Source of the DNA: Deltaproteobacteria bacterium
GTDB lineage: Bacteria; Desulfobacterota; Desulfarculia; Adiutricales; Adiutricaceae
DNA length: 64,000 bases
Assembly (NCBI GenBank): GCA_031279515.1
Contig: JAITII010000032.1
Span: 36,303 to 100,302, forward strand
Direction: 5' to 3'
This document shows positions 50,313 through 60,604 of this stretch, in pieces. Under the pieces are notes generated by a model. The model worked only from the letters and a program-made list of their open reading frames with translations. It was not told the DNA's origin and ran no database searches. Numbering within the stretch: position 1 is the stretch's first letter; each line of letters opens with the position of its first letter. The position numbers and the translations under genes are program-made.

Positions 50313-50346
50313 TGCCAGAAGGGCCTTTAAATATGGGGGTCCTTGG

Positions 50347-50709
50347 TTAGTCTCCACGCACCTTTTCCATCTCTTCCTGAGCGGTCTTGCAGCTGATGCA
50401 CAAGGTAGAAACCGGACGGGCCTCCAACCTGGGTATGGAGATCTCGAGGCCACAATTTTCGCATATCCCAAAGGAGCCATTGTTGATGCGCTCCAAGGCT
50501 ACATCTATCTTGTTCAACAGATGCCGCTCCCGCTCCCTTAGGCGCAGATTAAAACTCCTGTCCGTCTCCAAAGAGGCCCTATCATTGGGATCGGGGTAGT
50601 GTTCCGCCTCGCTTTGCATGTCATTTATCGTGTTGGCAGCGTTTTGGATAATCTGTTGCCTTTGATCCATAAGCTTCTTTTTGAAATGTTCCAATAATGC
50701 ACTATCCAT
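50347..50709 (-). CDS. DksA/TraR family zinc-finger protein
   Basis: A 120-aa transcription factor that binds the RNA polymerase secondary channel, as DksA does with ppGpp. A long N-terminal coiled coil (about residues 5-75) includes DPNDRASLETDRSFNLRLRE. The C-terminal zinc finger has two Cys pairs: FGICENCGLEISIPRLEARP and TLCISCK. It lies upstream of the rpmH operon in the same orientation but has its own space and a separate promoter follows, so they are likely independent. The Asp-rich tip (DPNDRAS) resembles the DxxDxA tip of true DksA. Symbol left blank because TraR-type homologues are close. Confidence 0.92.
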   Translation of the reverse strand: MDSALLEHFKKKLMDQRQQIIQNAANTINDMQSEAEHYPDPNDRASLETDRSFNLRLRERERHLLNKIDVALERINNGSFGICENCGLEISIPRLEARPVSTLCISCKTAQEEMEKVRGD

Positions 50710-51654
50710 AAAAATAAATCCTTAAAGTAAGCTTCTTTGGGGCCACAGCTCCCAAATTGCATTAGTATGCCTCTTCTTTTACCCTAGGTAAAGAAAATTT
50801 GCTCTCTCCCAAGGAAAAAAAGCTTGGCCCCTTATAACATAATTCGGCACAAGTTTCTCTACTTTTTAGCTTTCTTAAGGCCCCTTAAAAATACTAATTT
50901 TTACCCCAAAGGGCCCCATATTTCAACAAATTGGTGGCTCTTACCCTAAAGTGGCCACAGCCCTCTATCCTTGCCCGCCAGCCTCCATCCTTTCACGCCT
51001 TTTATCCTGAGTTCCCGGCCTCCTTAGCCCCCTCTTCCCAGTTCCCAGCTCCCTTGCCTCACCTGGCCTCCTCTTCTATCCCAGCTCCCTTGCCTCACCT
51101 GGCCTTCTCTTCTATCCCATCCCCTTGCCTCACCTGGCCCTAGCCCTTAGATCTCCTCTCCTAGCCTTAGCTCCTAGATCTCCTGGCGTATCGGCCCTGC
51201 ACCCTAGCTCTTTTCTCTTAGCCTCTTCTTTAGGCGGCCATCCCCTGCCAGGGCCCTAGCCCCATTGAGCCGTAGCTTTTCCCTTGGGCGCAAAATGCAA
51301 AAGGCTTCTCGTCCATACTAGCTGGGCTTGGGCACAGCTCTGTGCCCAAGAATCAGGAGAGGGCATATTTTAGCCTTTTTTATCCATCTTCTATTTTTTT
51401 TAGCTTTTTTTGCCCTTTTGCTTTAAGCTCCTTTTTTCCTTGCCTTTTGGGGTCATTAGGCATAAAACCCTATGTAACCTCTGCTCCAGGCTAAAAAAGA
51501 AAAGGGATAATCTACATTATTGTTATAAATATCCGTTTATTTCAGACATATTTGTAGCTAAAAATGAGGCCCCATTTCCCCGCCTCCTGCTTTTGACTTG
51601 GCTAACTATTGGAAAATACTAATAAAAATTTGTAATTTAAAAAAAGTCCCTCTT
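50710..51654. other. Long pyrimidine- and AT-rich gap upstream of glnN
   Basis: About 950 bases without a convincing gene. It includes the 35-36-bp repeat (51047-51140), an 11-bp perfect hairpin CTTGGGCACAG-CT-CTGTGCCCAAG at 51327-51350, and T-rich DNA after it. The short plus-strand ORF 51410-51622 has no SD or family features and is not annotated. Confidence 0.5.
51047..51140 (+). repeat. 35-36-bp tandem repeat, about 2.6 units, pyrimidine-rich
   Basis: CCCTTGCCTCACCTGGCC recurs at 51051, 51087 and 51122, with CTCTTCTATCCC between copies. The strand bias is strong (almost all C and T). Confidence 0.85.
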
Positions 51655-51670
51655 GTGCACAATTGTTGCA
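51655..51670 (+). promoter_or_regulatory. Possible sigma-54 promoter of glnN, weak match
   Basis: GTGCACAATTGTTGCA has GCAC and TTGCA with sigma-54 spacing, but the important GG at -24 is TG. It is considered only because glutamine synthetase genes are often nitrogen-controlled. The start would be about 175 bases before the ATG. Confidence 0.25.
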
Positions 51671-51856
51671 AAGAAGCTATTAGGCTTCTTTCATTTGTCC
51701 CCATAAAGAGGCTTAGGGTCTTTTTCTCCATAAGGCTTTAGAGGGGCTAATGACACCCCATTACCTACCTTTTTCCTATCCATATAGTTCCGGCCTCAGG
51801 CCAAAAAGAAAAAACAAGAAAATAAATTGTTTGTTTATTTGTTTAAAGGAGTACAC

Positions 51857-54049
51857 ATGACCAAGAGCATTCCCCGCGTTTCCGTGAAAGCCCATATCGC
51901 CCAGACTCCAAATGGTTTCCCCATTTCGGAGAACATTCCCCCCACGGAGCTTTTCGGCAGGGACATCTTCAGCCTCAAAATTATGCGCGAACGCCTGCCC
52001 AAGAGTGTCTACGACAGACTTTTGGCCACCATTGAAAATGACTTTCCCATCACATCGGCGGATGCCGATGTGATAGCCAGTGCCATGAAGGATTGGGCCA
52101 TAGAGCGCGGAGCTACCCATTTCACCCATTGGTTCCAGCCGCTCACGGGCTTGACAGCTGAAAAGCACGACGCCTTTCTCACCCCCACGCATCACGGGGA
52201 AATAATTAACGAGTTCTCCGGCAAGATGCTGGTAAAGGGAGAACCCGACGCCTCCTCCTTTCCCTCCGGGGGCATCCGCTCCACCTTTGAGGCCAGGGGT
52301 TACACGGCCTGGGATCCCACCAGCCCTGTCTTCCTCTTGAAGTCCGGGGGCGACTTTACCCTGTACGTGCCCTCCATCTTCCTGTCCCACACCGGTGAGG
52401 CCTTAGACGTTAAGACCCCACTCTTGCGTTCCCAGGAGGCGGTCTCTAGGCAATCCTTGAGGGTCTTAAAGTTCTTTGGTGACACCAAGGCCACAAGGGT
52501 AAGGGCCATGGTGGGTCCGGAGCAGGAATACTTCCTGGTGGACAGGCGCTTCTACAGCCTCAGGCCTGACTTAATCCAGGCTGGACGCACCCTCTTTGGA
52601 GCCTCAGCTGCCAAGGGCCAGGAGCTGGAAGACCACTATTTTGGTGCCATTACCCCCAGGAACCTGGCCTTCATGTCCGAGGTGGAGCATAGGCTATGGG
52701 CCCTGGGAATTCCCGCCAGGACCCGCCACAACGAGGTGGCCCCTGCCCAGTTTGAGCTGGCTCCCCTCTATGAGCACGTGAACATCGCAGTGGATCACAA
52801 TATGCTGGTCCTGAAGATCATGAGGGACACTGCCGCAGAATTCGGCCTGGCCTGCCTGCTCCATGAAAAGCCCTTCGCCGGGGTAAATGGCTCCGGGAAG
52901 CACAACAACTGGTCCCTCTGCGACTCAGAGGGCAGGAACCTCACTGACCCCGGCCCCACCCCCTGGAATAACAGCCAGTTCATGGTCTTTTTGGCAGCGG
53001 TCTTAAGGGCTGTCCATATCTACTCCGTACCTTTACGCATAGGCGTAACAGGTGCGGGAAATGACCACAGATTGGGTGCCAATGAGGCTCCCCCTGCCAT
53101 CCTCTCGGTCTTTTTGGGAGAACAGCTAACAGACGTCATCAAGGCCTATAGCGAAGGCAAAGACGACACCGAGACCTGGCGTACCGGTAGCATGGCGCCC
53201 GGTATCACGGCCTTGGCCCCCTTGGCCCGCGACGTCACAGATAGGAACCGCACCAGCCCCTTTGCCTTCACAGGCAACAAGTTCGAGTTTAGGGCAGTGG
53301 GCTCCTCACAGTCCATAGCCCCGGCCAACATCGCTCTAAACGCAGCAGTGGCCTGCGCCTTAGATGACATCTGCTCGGAGTTGGAAAAAGCGGCAGCCTC
53401 CGGGATAGACCCCAAGACAGCGGCCCACCAGGTCCTGCCCAAGTTCTTCGCACAGCACCTGCCAGTTATCTTCAATGGCAATAACTACGACCCAGAGTGG
53501 GAAGTGGAGGCAGAAAAAAGGAAGCTCTGGAACCTCAAGGACTCCGTCTCAGCTCTGTCCCATTACACGGACGACACTGTCAAAGACGTCTTTTTGCGCC
53601 ACGGCATCCTCTCCGATAGGGAACTCGTGGCCCGCCAGGAGGTCTTACTGGAAAACTATATCAAGGTGTGCATGGTTGAGACCAAGCTAGTGCGCACCAT
53701 GGGCCGCTCCTCAATACTTCCCGTGGCCTTAGACTCCTTGGGAAAGGCGGCTAACCTGGTAAACAGCGTCAAGGCCGCAGGGGCAGTTTCCGGCACAGAC
53801 GGCCCGGAAAAGAAGCTCTACGAAAAGCTCTCCGTGTTATGCTCTACGCTCTACCAGGATCTAGACACCTTGGACGAGAAGTCCGAAAAGGTGGAAGAGA
53901 TAGAAAATGTCCTGGAAAAGGCCACAAAAGTAAGGGATATCCTCTTGCCCTTACTGGTAAAGGTCAGGGAATCGGTGGACGCCTTAGAGCTCATCATAGA
54001 CGATAACCGCTGGCCTCTGCCCAAATACACAGAGCTCCTCTGGCAATAG
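51857..54049 (+). CDS. glnN: Glutamine synthetase type III
   Basis: Makes glutamine from glutamate, ammonium and ATP. The start is ATG 51857 with AAAGGA six bases upstream, not the TTG-type start 51827 of the ORF track; 730 aa, the large size of GSIII. Characteristic GSIII segments are TELFGRDIFSLKIMRERLPK, THWFQPLTGLTAEKHDAFLT, PSGGIRSTFEARGYTAWDPT and the catalytic blocks GPEQEYFLVD, NEVAPAQFELAP (metal Glu) and ANVNGSGKHNNWSL-type GVNGSGKHNNWS. The C-terminal 150 residues are a GSIII-specific helical extension ending LELIIDDNRWPLPKYTELLW. It precedes gltB and gltD and would work with them as GS-GOGAT. Confidence 0.96.
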   Translation: MTKSIPRVSVKAHIAQTPNGFPISENIPPTELFGRDIFSLKIMRERLPKSVYDRLLATIENDFPITSADADVIASAMKDWAIERGATHFTHWFQPLTGLTAEKHDAFLTPTHHGEIINEFSGKMLVKGEPDASSFPSGGIRSTFEARGYTAWDPTSPVFLLKSGGDFTLYVPSIFLSHTGEALDVKTPLLRSQEAVSRQSLRVLKFFGDTKATRVRAMVGPEQEYFLVDRRFYSLRPDLIQAGRTLFGASAAKGQELEDHYFGAITPRNLAFMSEVEHRLWALGIPARTRHNEVAPAQFELAPLYEHVNIAVDHNMLVLKIMRDTAAEFGLACLLHEKPFAGVNGSGKHNNWSLCDSEGRNLTDPGPTPWNNSQFMVFLAAVLRAVHIYSVPLRIGVTGAGNDHRLGANEAPPAILSVFLGEQLTDVIKAYSEGKDDTETWRTGSMAPGITALAPLARDVTDRNRTSPFAFTGNKFEFRAVGSSQSIAPANIALNAAVACALDDICSELEKAAASGIDPKTAAHQVLPKFFAQHLPVIFNGNNYDPEWEVEAEKRKLWNLKDSVSALSHYTDDTVKDVFLRHGILSDRELVARQEVLLENYIKVCMVETKLVRTMGRSSILPVALDSLGKAANLVNSVKAAGAVSGTDGPEKKLYEKLSVLCSTLYQDLDTLDEKSEKVEEIENVLEKATKVRDILLPLLVKVRESVDALELIIDDNRWPLPKYTELLWQ

Positions 54050-54112
54050 AGAGAATGTTTATTGAAGGCATCTAGAGCTTATGCTAAGATAGCCTATAGT
54101 AGCTTATAGAAC

Positions 54113-54152
54113 TAAGGGAAGCGGCTGTCTTTCGAGATATCCGCTTCCCTTA
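54113..54152 (+). terminator. Terminator-like hairpin after glnN
   Basis: TAAGGGAAGCGG and CCGCTTCCCTTA form a 12-bp stem with a 16-nt loop. No T run follows directly; a T run comes about 25 bases later (after CTAG-AAGGTG-CTAG). The rest of the gap to 54430 is AT-rich without a gene. Confidence 0.6.
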
Positions 54153-54429
54153 TCTAGAAGGTGCTAGTTTTAGTTTTTTTTGTGTCTTTCTGAGCCAGGC
54201 TCGTCCTAGAGAGTTAGTTTTCTAATATTTCTATATTTCTATATCTCCCTTATCTAGCTAAATTTTTTTCCCAGCTAGCTATAAGTTAATTTCCCCACAA
54301 TCGCCATACTACCACCCTTGGCGCAAAGCTTTTCCCTTCAAAAAGGGCAAAAATATAGAATTTACTAAAGCTTTTTTTGTATCTTCCTGCCCGGTATTAG
54401 CTTAACTCCAATAACTTTCCAGGTTTTCT

Positions 54430-57400
54430 ATGAAAAAGATAGGACTATATGACCCCGCCTTAGAACACGACTCCTGCGGAGTGGGATGCGTCTGTCGCCT
54501 AGACGGTAAATCCACCCACGAGGTTGTGGCACAGTCTTTAAGTTTACTTATAAACCTTACCCACAGGGGGGCTGCCGGAGCCGATGCCGACTCCGGAGAC
54601 GGGGCAGGCATCATTGTTTGTATTCCCCATAAATTCTTTCAAAAGGTCCTAGGACCTGCCCTTCCCCCGGAAGGGACCTACGGAGTGGGGATGCTCTTCC
54701 TTCCCTCAGACGGCCTCCTGGCCGCGAGGGCCAGAGAACTTACGGAAAACCAGGCCCAGCTCTTAGGTTTCCAGCTGGCAGCCTGGAGGGAGGTGCCAAC
54801 TGATCCTTTAAAGGTGGGCCGCTATGCCAGAGAAAGGCGCCCAGCGGTGTGGCAGGCCTTTTTCCATGCCCCGGGCAGGGGCTTTGCCAATTCCGATGCC
54901 CTGGAAAGGGGCCTCTATGTCTTAAGAAAGTGCCTGGAAAAGGCAGCACTCAAAGCAGGCTTTTCCCAAGATGACTACTATGTCCCAAGTCTATCATCTC
55001 GCACTATAGTATATAAGGGCATGATGTATGCCGCCCAGCTGGAAGGCTTCTACCCCGAACTGGCGGACCCCTTACTTGAGAGCCCCTTAACAGTCATCCA
55101 TCAGCGCTATAGCACCAATACCTTCCCCTCCTGGCGCTTGGCCCAGCCCTTTAGGGCCCTGGCCCACAATGGGGAGATAAATACCATCAAGGGCAATAGG
55201 GCCTGGCTTACAGCCAGGGAACCCCAATTGGCCTCCCCACTCTTTGGCGAGGACATTAAAAAGCTCTTTCCCCTTATAGAACCAGAGTCCTCGGATTCAG
55301 CATCCTTGGATAATTCCTTGGAATTCCTCTTAATGGGCGGCCGCTCTTTAGAGCACTCTTTGACTATGCTCCTCCCCCAGGCCTGGGGGAAAAAGTATCC
55401 CATGAGCGCTAATTTAAGAGGCTTTTTTGAATATCACGCCGGCCTCATGGAACCCTGGGACGGTCCTGCGGCCGTGTGCGTAACAGATGGGAAAAAGGTA
55501 GCCGCTGCCTTGGACCGCAATGGCCTAAGGCCTGCCCGCTATTCACTCACCTGTGACGGGCTCTTGGTCTTTTCCTCAGAGGCAGGATCCCTTCCCTTAG
55601 ATCCAGAAAGGGTCATAGAAAAGGGTTCCTTGCGCCCCGGCCAGATGCTCTTGGCCGAGGCAGGGGGCGGAAGGCTACTTAAAAATACAGAGATAAAATC
55701 CGTTCTAGCTAGAAGGCATCCCTATCTTCGTTGGGTGGCCCAAAATAGACTGGATATCCCAGGCTTTTTCTCAGCTAATCAGGACTTTAAAAAGAGCGTC
55801 AAAGACCTAAAGTTTAGGCAGAACCTCTTTGGTTACACCAGGGAAGATACTGAGATCCTCTTGGCCCCCATGGCTGAGACCGCCAGGGAGCCCGTGGGCT
55901 CCATGGGAGCCGACGTCCCTTTGGCAGTTTTGGATAGCTATCCCTCCTCTCTCTTTTCCTTTTTCCGACAGCAATTCGCACAGATAACCAATCCGCCCAT
56001 AGACCCCATCCGCGAAGAGCTGGTCATGTCTCAGATGACCTTCATAGGCTACAACCCCAATATCCTAGATGAAACCCCCTCTCAGGCCCGCCTCGTAAAA
56101 CTCACCCACCCCTTCCTCTCCAACGACGATCTAGTCCGCCTCATTAACGACTTAAAATACGATGACTTCCACGCTAGCGTCATAGCCTCCGTGTTTCCGG
56201 CCCCGGAAAAGGGGGCCGTGAAAGGGGCATCCTTGGAAAAGGCCTTGGATACGCTGGCAGACGCTGCTTTACAAGAAGTGGAAAAAGGCGCCAAGATAAT
56301 AGTCATCTCAGATAGGGACGCTGGCCTAAGGAAGGCCTACTCTGTGGGGGAAAGGAACATAGACCTCTTTGAAGGCTTAAAGTACAGCTCTTCTAATAAA
56401 ACCAGTGCCATGCTCTTACCCATACCCTCGCTTTTGGCTGTGGCAGCAGTTAACCAAAAGCTCTCCAAGGCGGGCAAAAGGGTATCCGTTGGTCTAGTCT
56501 GCGAGACCGGAGACGCCCTGGAAGTAAGCCATATGGCCATGCTTTTATCTTTAGGGGCATCGGCAATAAACCCCTATCTAGCCTACGAGACCGTAGCAGA
56601 TCTGGCCCTAAAGGGGCTCTTAAAAGAGCCCATGAGCCCCACCATGGCTGTGGAAAACTATGTCATGGCCCTCAGAAAAGGCCTGCTGAAGATCATGAGT
56701 AAGATGGGTATCTCCACCCTCCGGGGCTACCGCGGAGCCCAGATCTTTGAGGCCGTGGGCCTGGGTAAATCCATAATGGATAAATACTTCCCCGGTATAC
56801 CCTCCAGGGTGGGAGGACTCTCCCTTTACCACTTTGAAGAGGCTGCCCTATTAAGATATGCCTCCTCTGAGAAAATCTCCAAGCTCCCCTTGGGGCCCCC
56901 GCCGGAGGTAAAACCCCTGCCCCTTGGCGGTAGCTACCGCTACCGCCAGGGAGGCATAGGCCATCTTTGGACCCCGGAATCAGTAACGACACTCCAGGAG
57001 GCGGTGCGTACTGGTAACTACGAGCTGTACAAGAAATACGCAGCTATGATAAATGACCAGAGCGAAAAGGCCTATACCTTAAGGGGACAATTGGACTTTG
57101 TCCCAGCAGCAAAGAGTCTACCTTTGGAAGAGGTGGAACCCATAGAGTCCATAGTAAAGACCTTTGCAACGGGTGCCATGTCCTTTGGCTCACTCTCCAA
57201 AGAAGCCCATGAGACCATGGCCCTGGCTATGAACACCCTAGGTGCCCGCTCCAATTCAGGGGAAGGCGGGGAGGACCCGGCCCGCTATCTGCCCAGGCCC
57301 GATGGCCGCTCCACCATCTCAGCAGTCAAGCAGGTGGCCTCGGGACGCTTTGGGGTAACTATAGAATATCTAGCCCACGCCAAAGAGCTCCAAATAAAGA

Positions 57401-59067
57401 TAGCCCAGGGTGCTAAACCCGGGGAAGGCGGACAACTCCCTGGCCACAAGGTGGATACTGAGATAGCCAGGGTCCGCCACAGTACCCCAGGGGTCACCCT
57501 CATTAGCCCGCCGCCCCACCACGACATCTATTCCATAGAAGATATTGCCCAGCTCATCTACGACCTGCACCAGGCAGCTGATGAGGCAACTGTCTGCGTG
57601 AAACTGGTCTCTGAGGTGGGAGTAGGTACCATTGCAGCTGGGGTGGCCAAGGCCATGGCTGAATCCATCCTCATCTCTGGTTTTGATGGAGGGACAGGGG
57701 CATCGCCCCTGTCCTCCATTCGCCATGCCGGCTCCCCCTGGGAAATAGGCTTATCGGAAACCCAACAGACCCTAGTCTTAAATAAGCTCCGCACCAGGGT
57801 GCGTCTGCAGGTGGATGGACAGCTAAAGACCGGCAGAGACGTGGCCATAGCCTGTCTTATGGGAGCAGACGAGTTTGGTTTTGCCACCTCTGTGCTCATC
57901 TCCATGGGCTGCCTGATGATGCGCAAATGTCACACCAATGGTTGCCCAGTGGGAATAGCCACCCAGGACCCAAAACTGCGGGCCCGCTTTAGGGGGACAG
58001 AAAACCACGTAATGAATTACTTCCGTTTTGTGGCCGCAGAACTGAGGGAATATATGTCCCTCTTGGGTTTTAGGACATTAAAGGAGATGACTGGAAACTG
58101 CGATAGGCTAACACCTAAAAAAAGCTCCAGCATCTTTCTAGAGCGCGGTCTAGATTTTTCCCATGTGCTCCATAAGCCAGAGAACAAAGATTTGTGCTTT
58201 CAAAAGTACATGTCAGAGCGCCACACCAATACCTTAGACGATAAGGTATTGGAAGTGATACAAGAAAATATTGAAAGCGCAAGTCCAGTTAAGCTCAACT
58301 TGGTGATTAAAAATACTGATAGAACAGTGGGGGCTAAGATTAGCTCCCGCATAGTGCGGCGCTATGGACTAGCAGGTCTTCCAGACGATACTATTACCCT
58401 AAACCTGGAGGGCATTGCCGGTCAGTCCTTTGGAGCCTTTGCCTCCAAGGGTTTGACCTTAACCCTCTACGGAGAGGCCAATGACTATACCGGCAAGGGC
58501 CTTTCCGGAGGAAAGCTTATCGTAAGGCCGCCCATGGATTCACATCCCGGCTTTGAGCCGGAAGAGAACACCATCTGCGGAAACGTGACCTTATATGGAG
58601 CCACCTCCGGGGAATTGTACTTAAACGGTTTAGCCGGAGAACGCTTTGCTGTCCGTAATTCAGGGGCCATAGCGGTAGTGGAAGGAGTAGGCGATCACGG
58701 CTGCGAGTACATGACCGGTGGTAGGGTAGTGGTACTGGGGAAAACAGGGGTTAATTTCGGGGCAGGCATGTCCGGAGGCATGGCTTATGTCTTAGATTCC
58801 GATGGCTACTTCGATGTCCACGTGAACCACGAGATGGTAAATTTAGAGCTCTTAAACCACCAAGACGAAGAGGAACTAATTGGCCTTATCCGAAAACACC
58901 TGGACTATACTGGAAGTAAGCTTGCCTATAACATCTTAGCTGACTGGCCCAGGGTCAAAAACCGCTTTGTCAAGGTCTTCCCCTTGGAGTACAGGGCAGC
59001 CTATCTCCTAGAAAGGGGACTTGGCCGCTCCTACGGGCAGACTAGCCCCAAAACCGCTGCCAACTAA
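54430..59067 (+). CDS. gltB: Glutamate synthase (NADPH-type), large subunit
   Basis: Forms two glutamates from glutamine and 2-oxoglutarate. It is 1545 aa, as usual. The N-terminal amidotransferase domain (about residues 16-430) begins with the catalytic Cys in EHDSCGVGCVCRLDG. The FMN/2-oxoglutarate domain follows (NSGEGGEDPARYL, GAKPGEGGQLPGHKV, PPPHHDIYSIEDIAQLIYDL, GFDGGTGASPLSS). A 3Fe-4S cluster motif, MGCLMMRKCHTNGCPVGIAT, is intact. The C-terminal glycine-rich helix domain has GQSFGAFASKGLTLTLYGEA and DYTGKGLSGGKLIVRPP. The start ATG is 9 residues ahead of the Cys-16 motif, so the propeptide is short. It is 41 bases from gltD and forms an operon with it. Confidence 0.97.
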   Translation: MKKIGLYDPALEHDSCGVGCVCRLDGKSTHEVVAQSLSLLINLTHRGAAGADADSGDGAGIIVCIPHKFFQKVLGPALPPEGTYGVGMLFLPSDGLLAARARELTENQAQLLGFQLAAWREVPTDPLKVGRYARERRPAVWQAFFHAPGRGFANSDALERGLYVLRKCLEKAALKAGFSQDDYYVPSLSSRTIVYKGMMYAAQLEGFYPELADPLLESPLTVIHQRYSTNTFPSWRLAQPFRALAHNGEINTIKGNRAWLTAREPQLASPLFGEDIKKLFPLIEPESSDSASLDNSLEFLLMGGRSLEHSLTMLLPQAWGKKYPMSANLRGFFEYHAGLMEPWDGPAAVCVTDGKKVAAALDRNGLRPARYSLTCDGLLVFSSEAGSLPLDPERVIEKGSLRPGQMLLAEAGGGRLLKNTEIKSVLARRHPYLRWVAQNRLDIPGFFSANQDFKKSVKDLKFRQNLFGYTREDTEILLAPMAETAREPVGSMGADVPLAVLDSYPSSLFSFFRQQFAQITNPPIDPIREELVMSQMTFIGYNPNILDETPSQARLVKLTHPFLSNDDLVRLINDLKYDDFHASVIASVFPAPEKGAVKGASLEKALDTLADAALQEVEKGAKIIVISDRDAGLRKAYSVGERNIDLFEGLKYSSSNKTSAMLLPIPSLLAVAAVNQKLSKAGKRVSVGLVCETGDALEVSHMAMLLSLGASAINPYLAYETVADLALKGLLKEPMSPTMAVENYVMALRKGLLKIMSKMGISTLRGYRGAQIFEAVGLGKSIMDKYFPGIPSRVGGLSLYHFEEAALLRYASSEKISKLPLGPPPEVKPLPLGGSYRYRQGGIGHLWTPESVTTLQEAVRTGNYELYKKYAAMINDQSEKAYTLRGQLDFVPAAKSLPLEEVEPIESIVKTFATGAMSFGSLSKEAHETMALAMNTLGARSNSGEGGEDPARYLPRPDGRSTISAVKQVASGRFGVTIEYLAHAKELQIKIAQGAKPGEGGQLPGHKVDTEIARVRHSTPGVTLISPPPHHDIYSIEDIAQLIYDLHQAADEATVCVKLVSEVGVGTIAAGVAKAMAESILISGFDGGTGASPLSSIRHAGSPWEIGLSETQQTLVLNKLRTRVRLQVDGQLKTGRDVAIACLMGADEFGFATSVLISMGCLMMRKCHTNGCPVGIATQDPKLRARFRGTENHVMNYFRFVAAELREYMSLLGFRTLKEMTGNCDRLTPKKSSSIFLERGLDFSHVLHKPENKDLCFQKYMSERHTNTLDDKVLEVIQENIESASPVKLNLVIKNTDRTVGAKISSRIVRRYGLAGLPDDTITLNLEGIAGQSFGAFASKGLTLTLYGEANDYTGKGLSGGKLIVRPPMDSHPGFEPEENTICGNVTLYGATSGELYLNGLAGERFAVRNSGAIAVVEGVGDHGCEYMTGGRVVVLGKTGVNFGAGMSGGMAYVLDSDGYFDVHVNHEMVNLELLNHQDEEELIGLIRKHLDYTGSKLAYNILADWPRVKNRFVKVFPLEYRAAYLLERGLGRSYGQTSPKTAAN

Positions 59068-59108
59068 AGCAAAGTAAACTATGCCTTACTCCCTTCGGGA
59101 CTTTTAAC

Positions 59109-60479
59109 ATGAGCGAATACAGACCCATATCCCAAAGACTTACTGACTATAAACCCGTTGAACTGCGTCCCACTGGCATCTATTTAAATAGTGAGCTCGC
59201 CAGATGCCAAGACTGCGGCATACCCTTTTGCCACAGTATGGGCTGCTCCCTCTACAATGTAATCCCAGAGATCAATACAGAAGCCAGATTTGGCCGCTGG
59301 CCAATGGCTTTGGCCAAGCTTTTAGAGACCAGCCCCTTTCCGGAGTTCACTGCCAGGGTCTGCCCGGCACTCTGTGAGGGCTCTTGCGTCCAGGGCATCC
59401 ATGAAGAGCCGGTACCCAGCCGCCTCATAGAGTGGGAGGTGATTGAAAAAGGATTCGACTTGGGTTTAATGCGGCCTCGCCAACCCCAAGAGAGATTGGA
59501 TCTAAAGGTGGCCGTGGTGGGCTCAGGGCCTGCAGGACTATCAGCTGCCCTCTTCTTAAATAGGGTGGGGGCAAAGGTCACGGTCTACGAAAGAGACTTA
59601 AAATGTGGAGGCTTCTTACGCTACGGCATCCCCGACTTCAAGCTGGATAAGGACATAATCGATAGGCGCCTAAAACTCATGGAAGAAGAGGGGGTGGGCT
59701 TTGAAACCAACGTGGAAATAGGCCAAGACATCTCCTTTAAGCTCTTAACTAGCCGTTATGATGCCCTTATTCTGGCAATAGGTGCCCGGGCTAAAAGGGA
59801 CCTTGTAGTCCCTGGAAGGGACCTTATGGGTATCCACTTTGCCACAGATTATCTTACAGTACAAAACAAGATAAACTCCGGAGAATTGGAGCAAATCCCT
59901 CCAAGTTTTTCTGCCTCTGGGAAAAAGGTGGTGGTAATAGGAGGCGGGGATACGGGTAGCGACTGCGTGGGTACTGCTTTAAGACAAGGGGCCATAAAGG
60001 TGAGCCAATTAGAGATCATGCCCAAACCCCCTTTAACCCGGAACCCGGATAACCCCTGGCCCCAGTGGCCCAGGACCTTACGCACCTCCACCAGCCACGA
60101 AGAGGGCTGCGACCGCTATTGGAATATTAACACCCTAGAGTTTTTAGCCTCTGCAGATGGCACAAAGGTGTGCGCACTTAGCCTCCAGGAGGTGGACTGG
60201 CAGCTAAAAGACGGAAGGCCCGCCCCCATACCCAAACCAGGCTCAGAGTTCCAACTGGAAGCGGACCTGGTGCTCTTGGCTATGGGCTTTACAGGACCTG
60301 AGCCCATAAGCTATCTAGAGGGGAAAAAGCTAGATCCCTTAGGCAGGCTCGGACCCAAGGTATATCTTTGCGGAGATGCCGCAAACGGTCCCTCTCTGGT
60401 TGTGCGTGCCATGGCCTCTGGACTAAACGTAGCGCGTACCCTCCTAGATGATTTCGCCCCCCTGGCCCTAGCGCTTTAA
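59109..60479 (+). CDS. gltD: Glutamate synthase, small subunit
   Basis: Passes electrons from NAD(P)H to the large subunit GltB. It is 456 aa, normal. Two Fe-S Cys clusters are visible at the N-terminus: ARCQDCGIPFCHSMGCSLYN and RVCPALCEGSCVQGI. FAD- and NADPH-binding loops follow: AVVGSGPAGLSAALFLNRVG, LRYGIPDFKLDKDIIDRRLK and the second loop VVVIGGGDTGSDCVGTALRQ. The C-terminal CGDAANGPSLVVRAMASGL completes the fold. It follows gltB closely and is the last gene of the operon; a weak hairpin comes after it. Confidence 0.97.
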   Translation: MSEYRPISQRLTDYKPVELRPTGIYLNSELARCQDCGIPFCHSMGCSLYNVIPEINTEARFGRWPMALAKLLETSPFPEFTARVCPALCEGSCVQGIHEEPVPSRLIEWEVIEKGFDLGLMRPRQPQERLDLKVAVVGSGPAGLSAALFLNRVGAKVTVYERDLKCGGFLRYGIPDFKLDKDIIDRRLKLMEEEGVGFETNVEIGQDISFKLLTSRYDALILAIGARAKRDLVVPGRDLMGIHFATDYLTVQNKINSGELEQIPPSFSASGKKVVVIGGGDTGSDCVGTALRQGAIKVSQLEIMPKPPLTRNPDNPWPQWPRTLRTSTSHEEGCDRYWNINTLEFLASADGTKVCALSLQEVDWQLKDGRPAPIPKPGSEFQLEADLVLLAMGFTGPEPISYLEGKKLDPLGRLGPKVYLCGDAANGPSLVVRAMASGLNVARTLLDDFAPLALAL

Positions 60480-60502
60480 TATTACTTTTCCCAAATTTTT
60501 AG

Positions 60503-60531
60503 TGCCTTAAGTCACTAATAAGCTTAAGGCA
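60503..60531 (+). terminator. Weak terminator-like hairpin after gltD
   Basis: TGCCTTAAG and CTTAAGGCA form a 9-bp stem with an 11-nt loop; a poor T run follows. Confidence 0.4.
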
Positions 60532-60604
60532 ATTTCTAAAATAAGTTAAAGGCTACAAGGGAAATTTATTTTTAATAAAAAACCATAAAAGTAGCAACTA
60601 GAAT

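Noticed and set aside
51410-51622. Plus-strand ORF of 70 aa upstream of glnN
   Set aside because: No SD, no family features, and composition typical of the surrounding AT-rich non-coding DNA.
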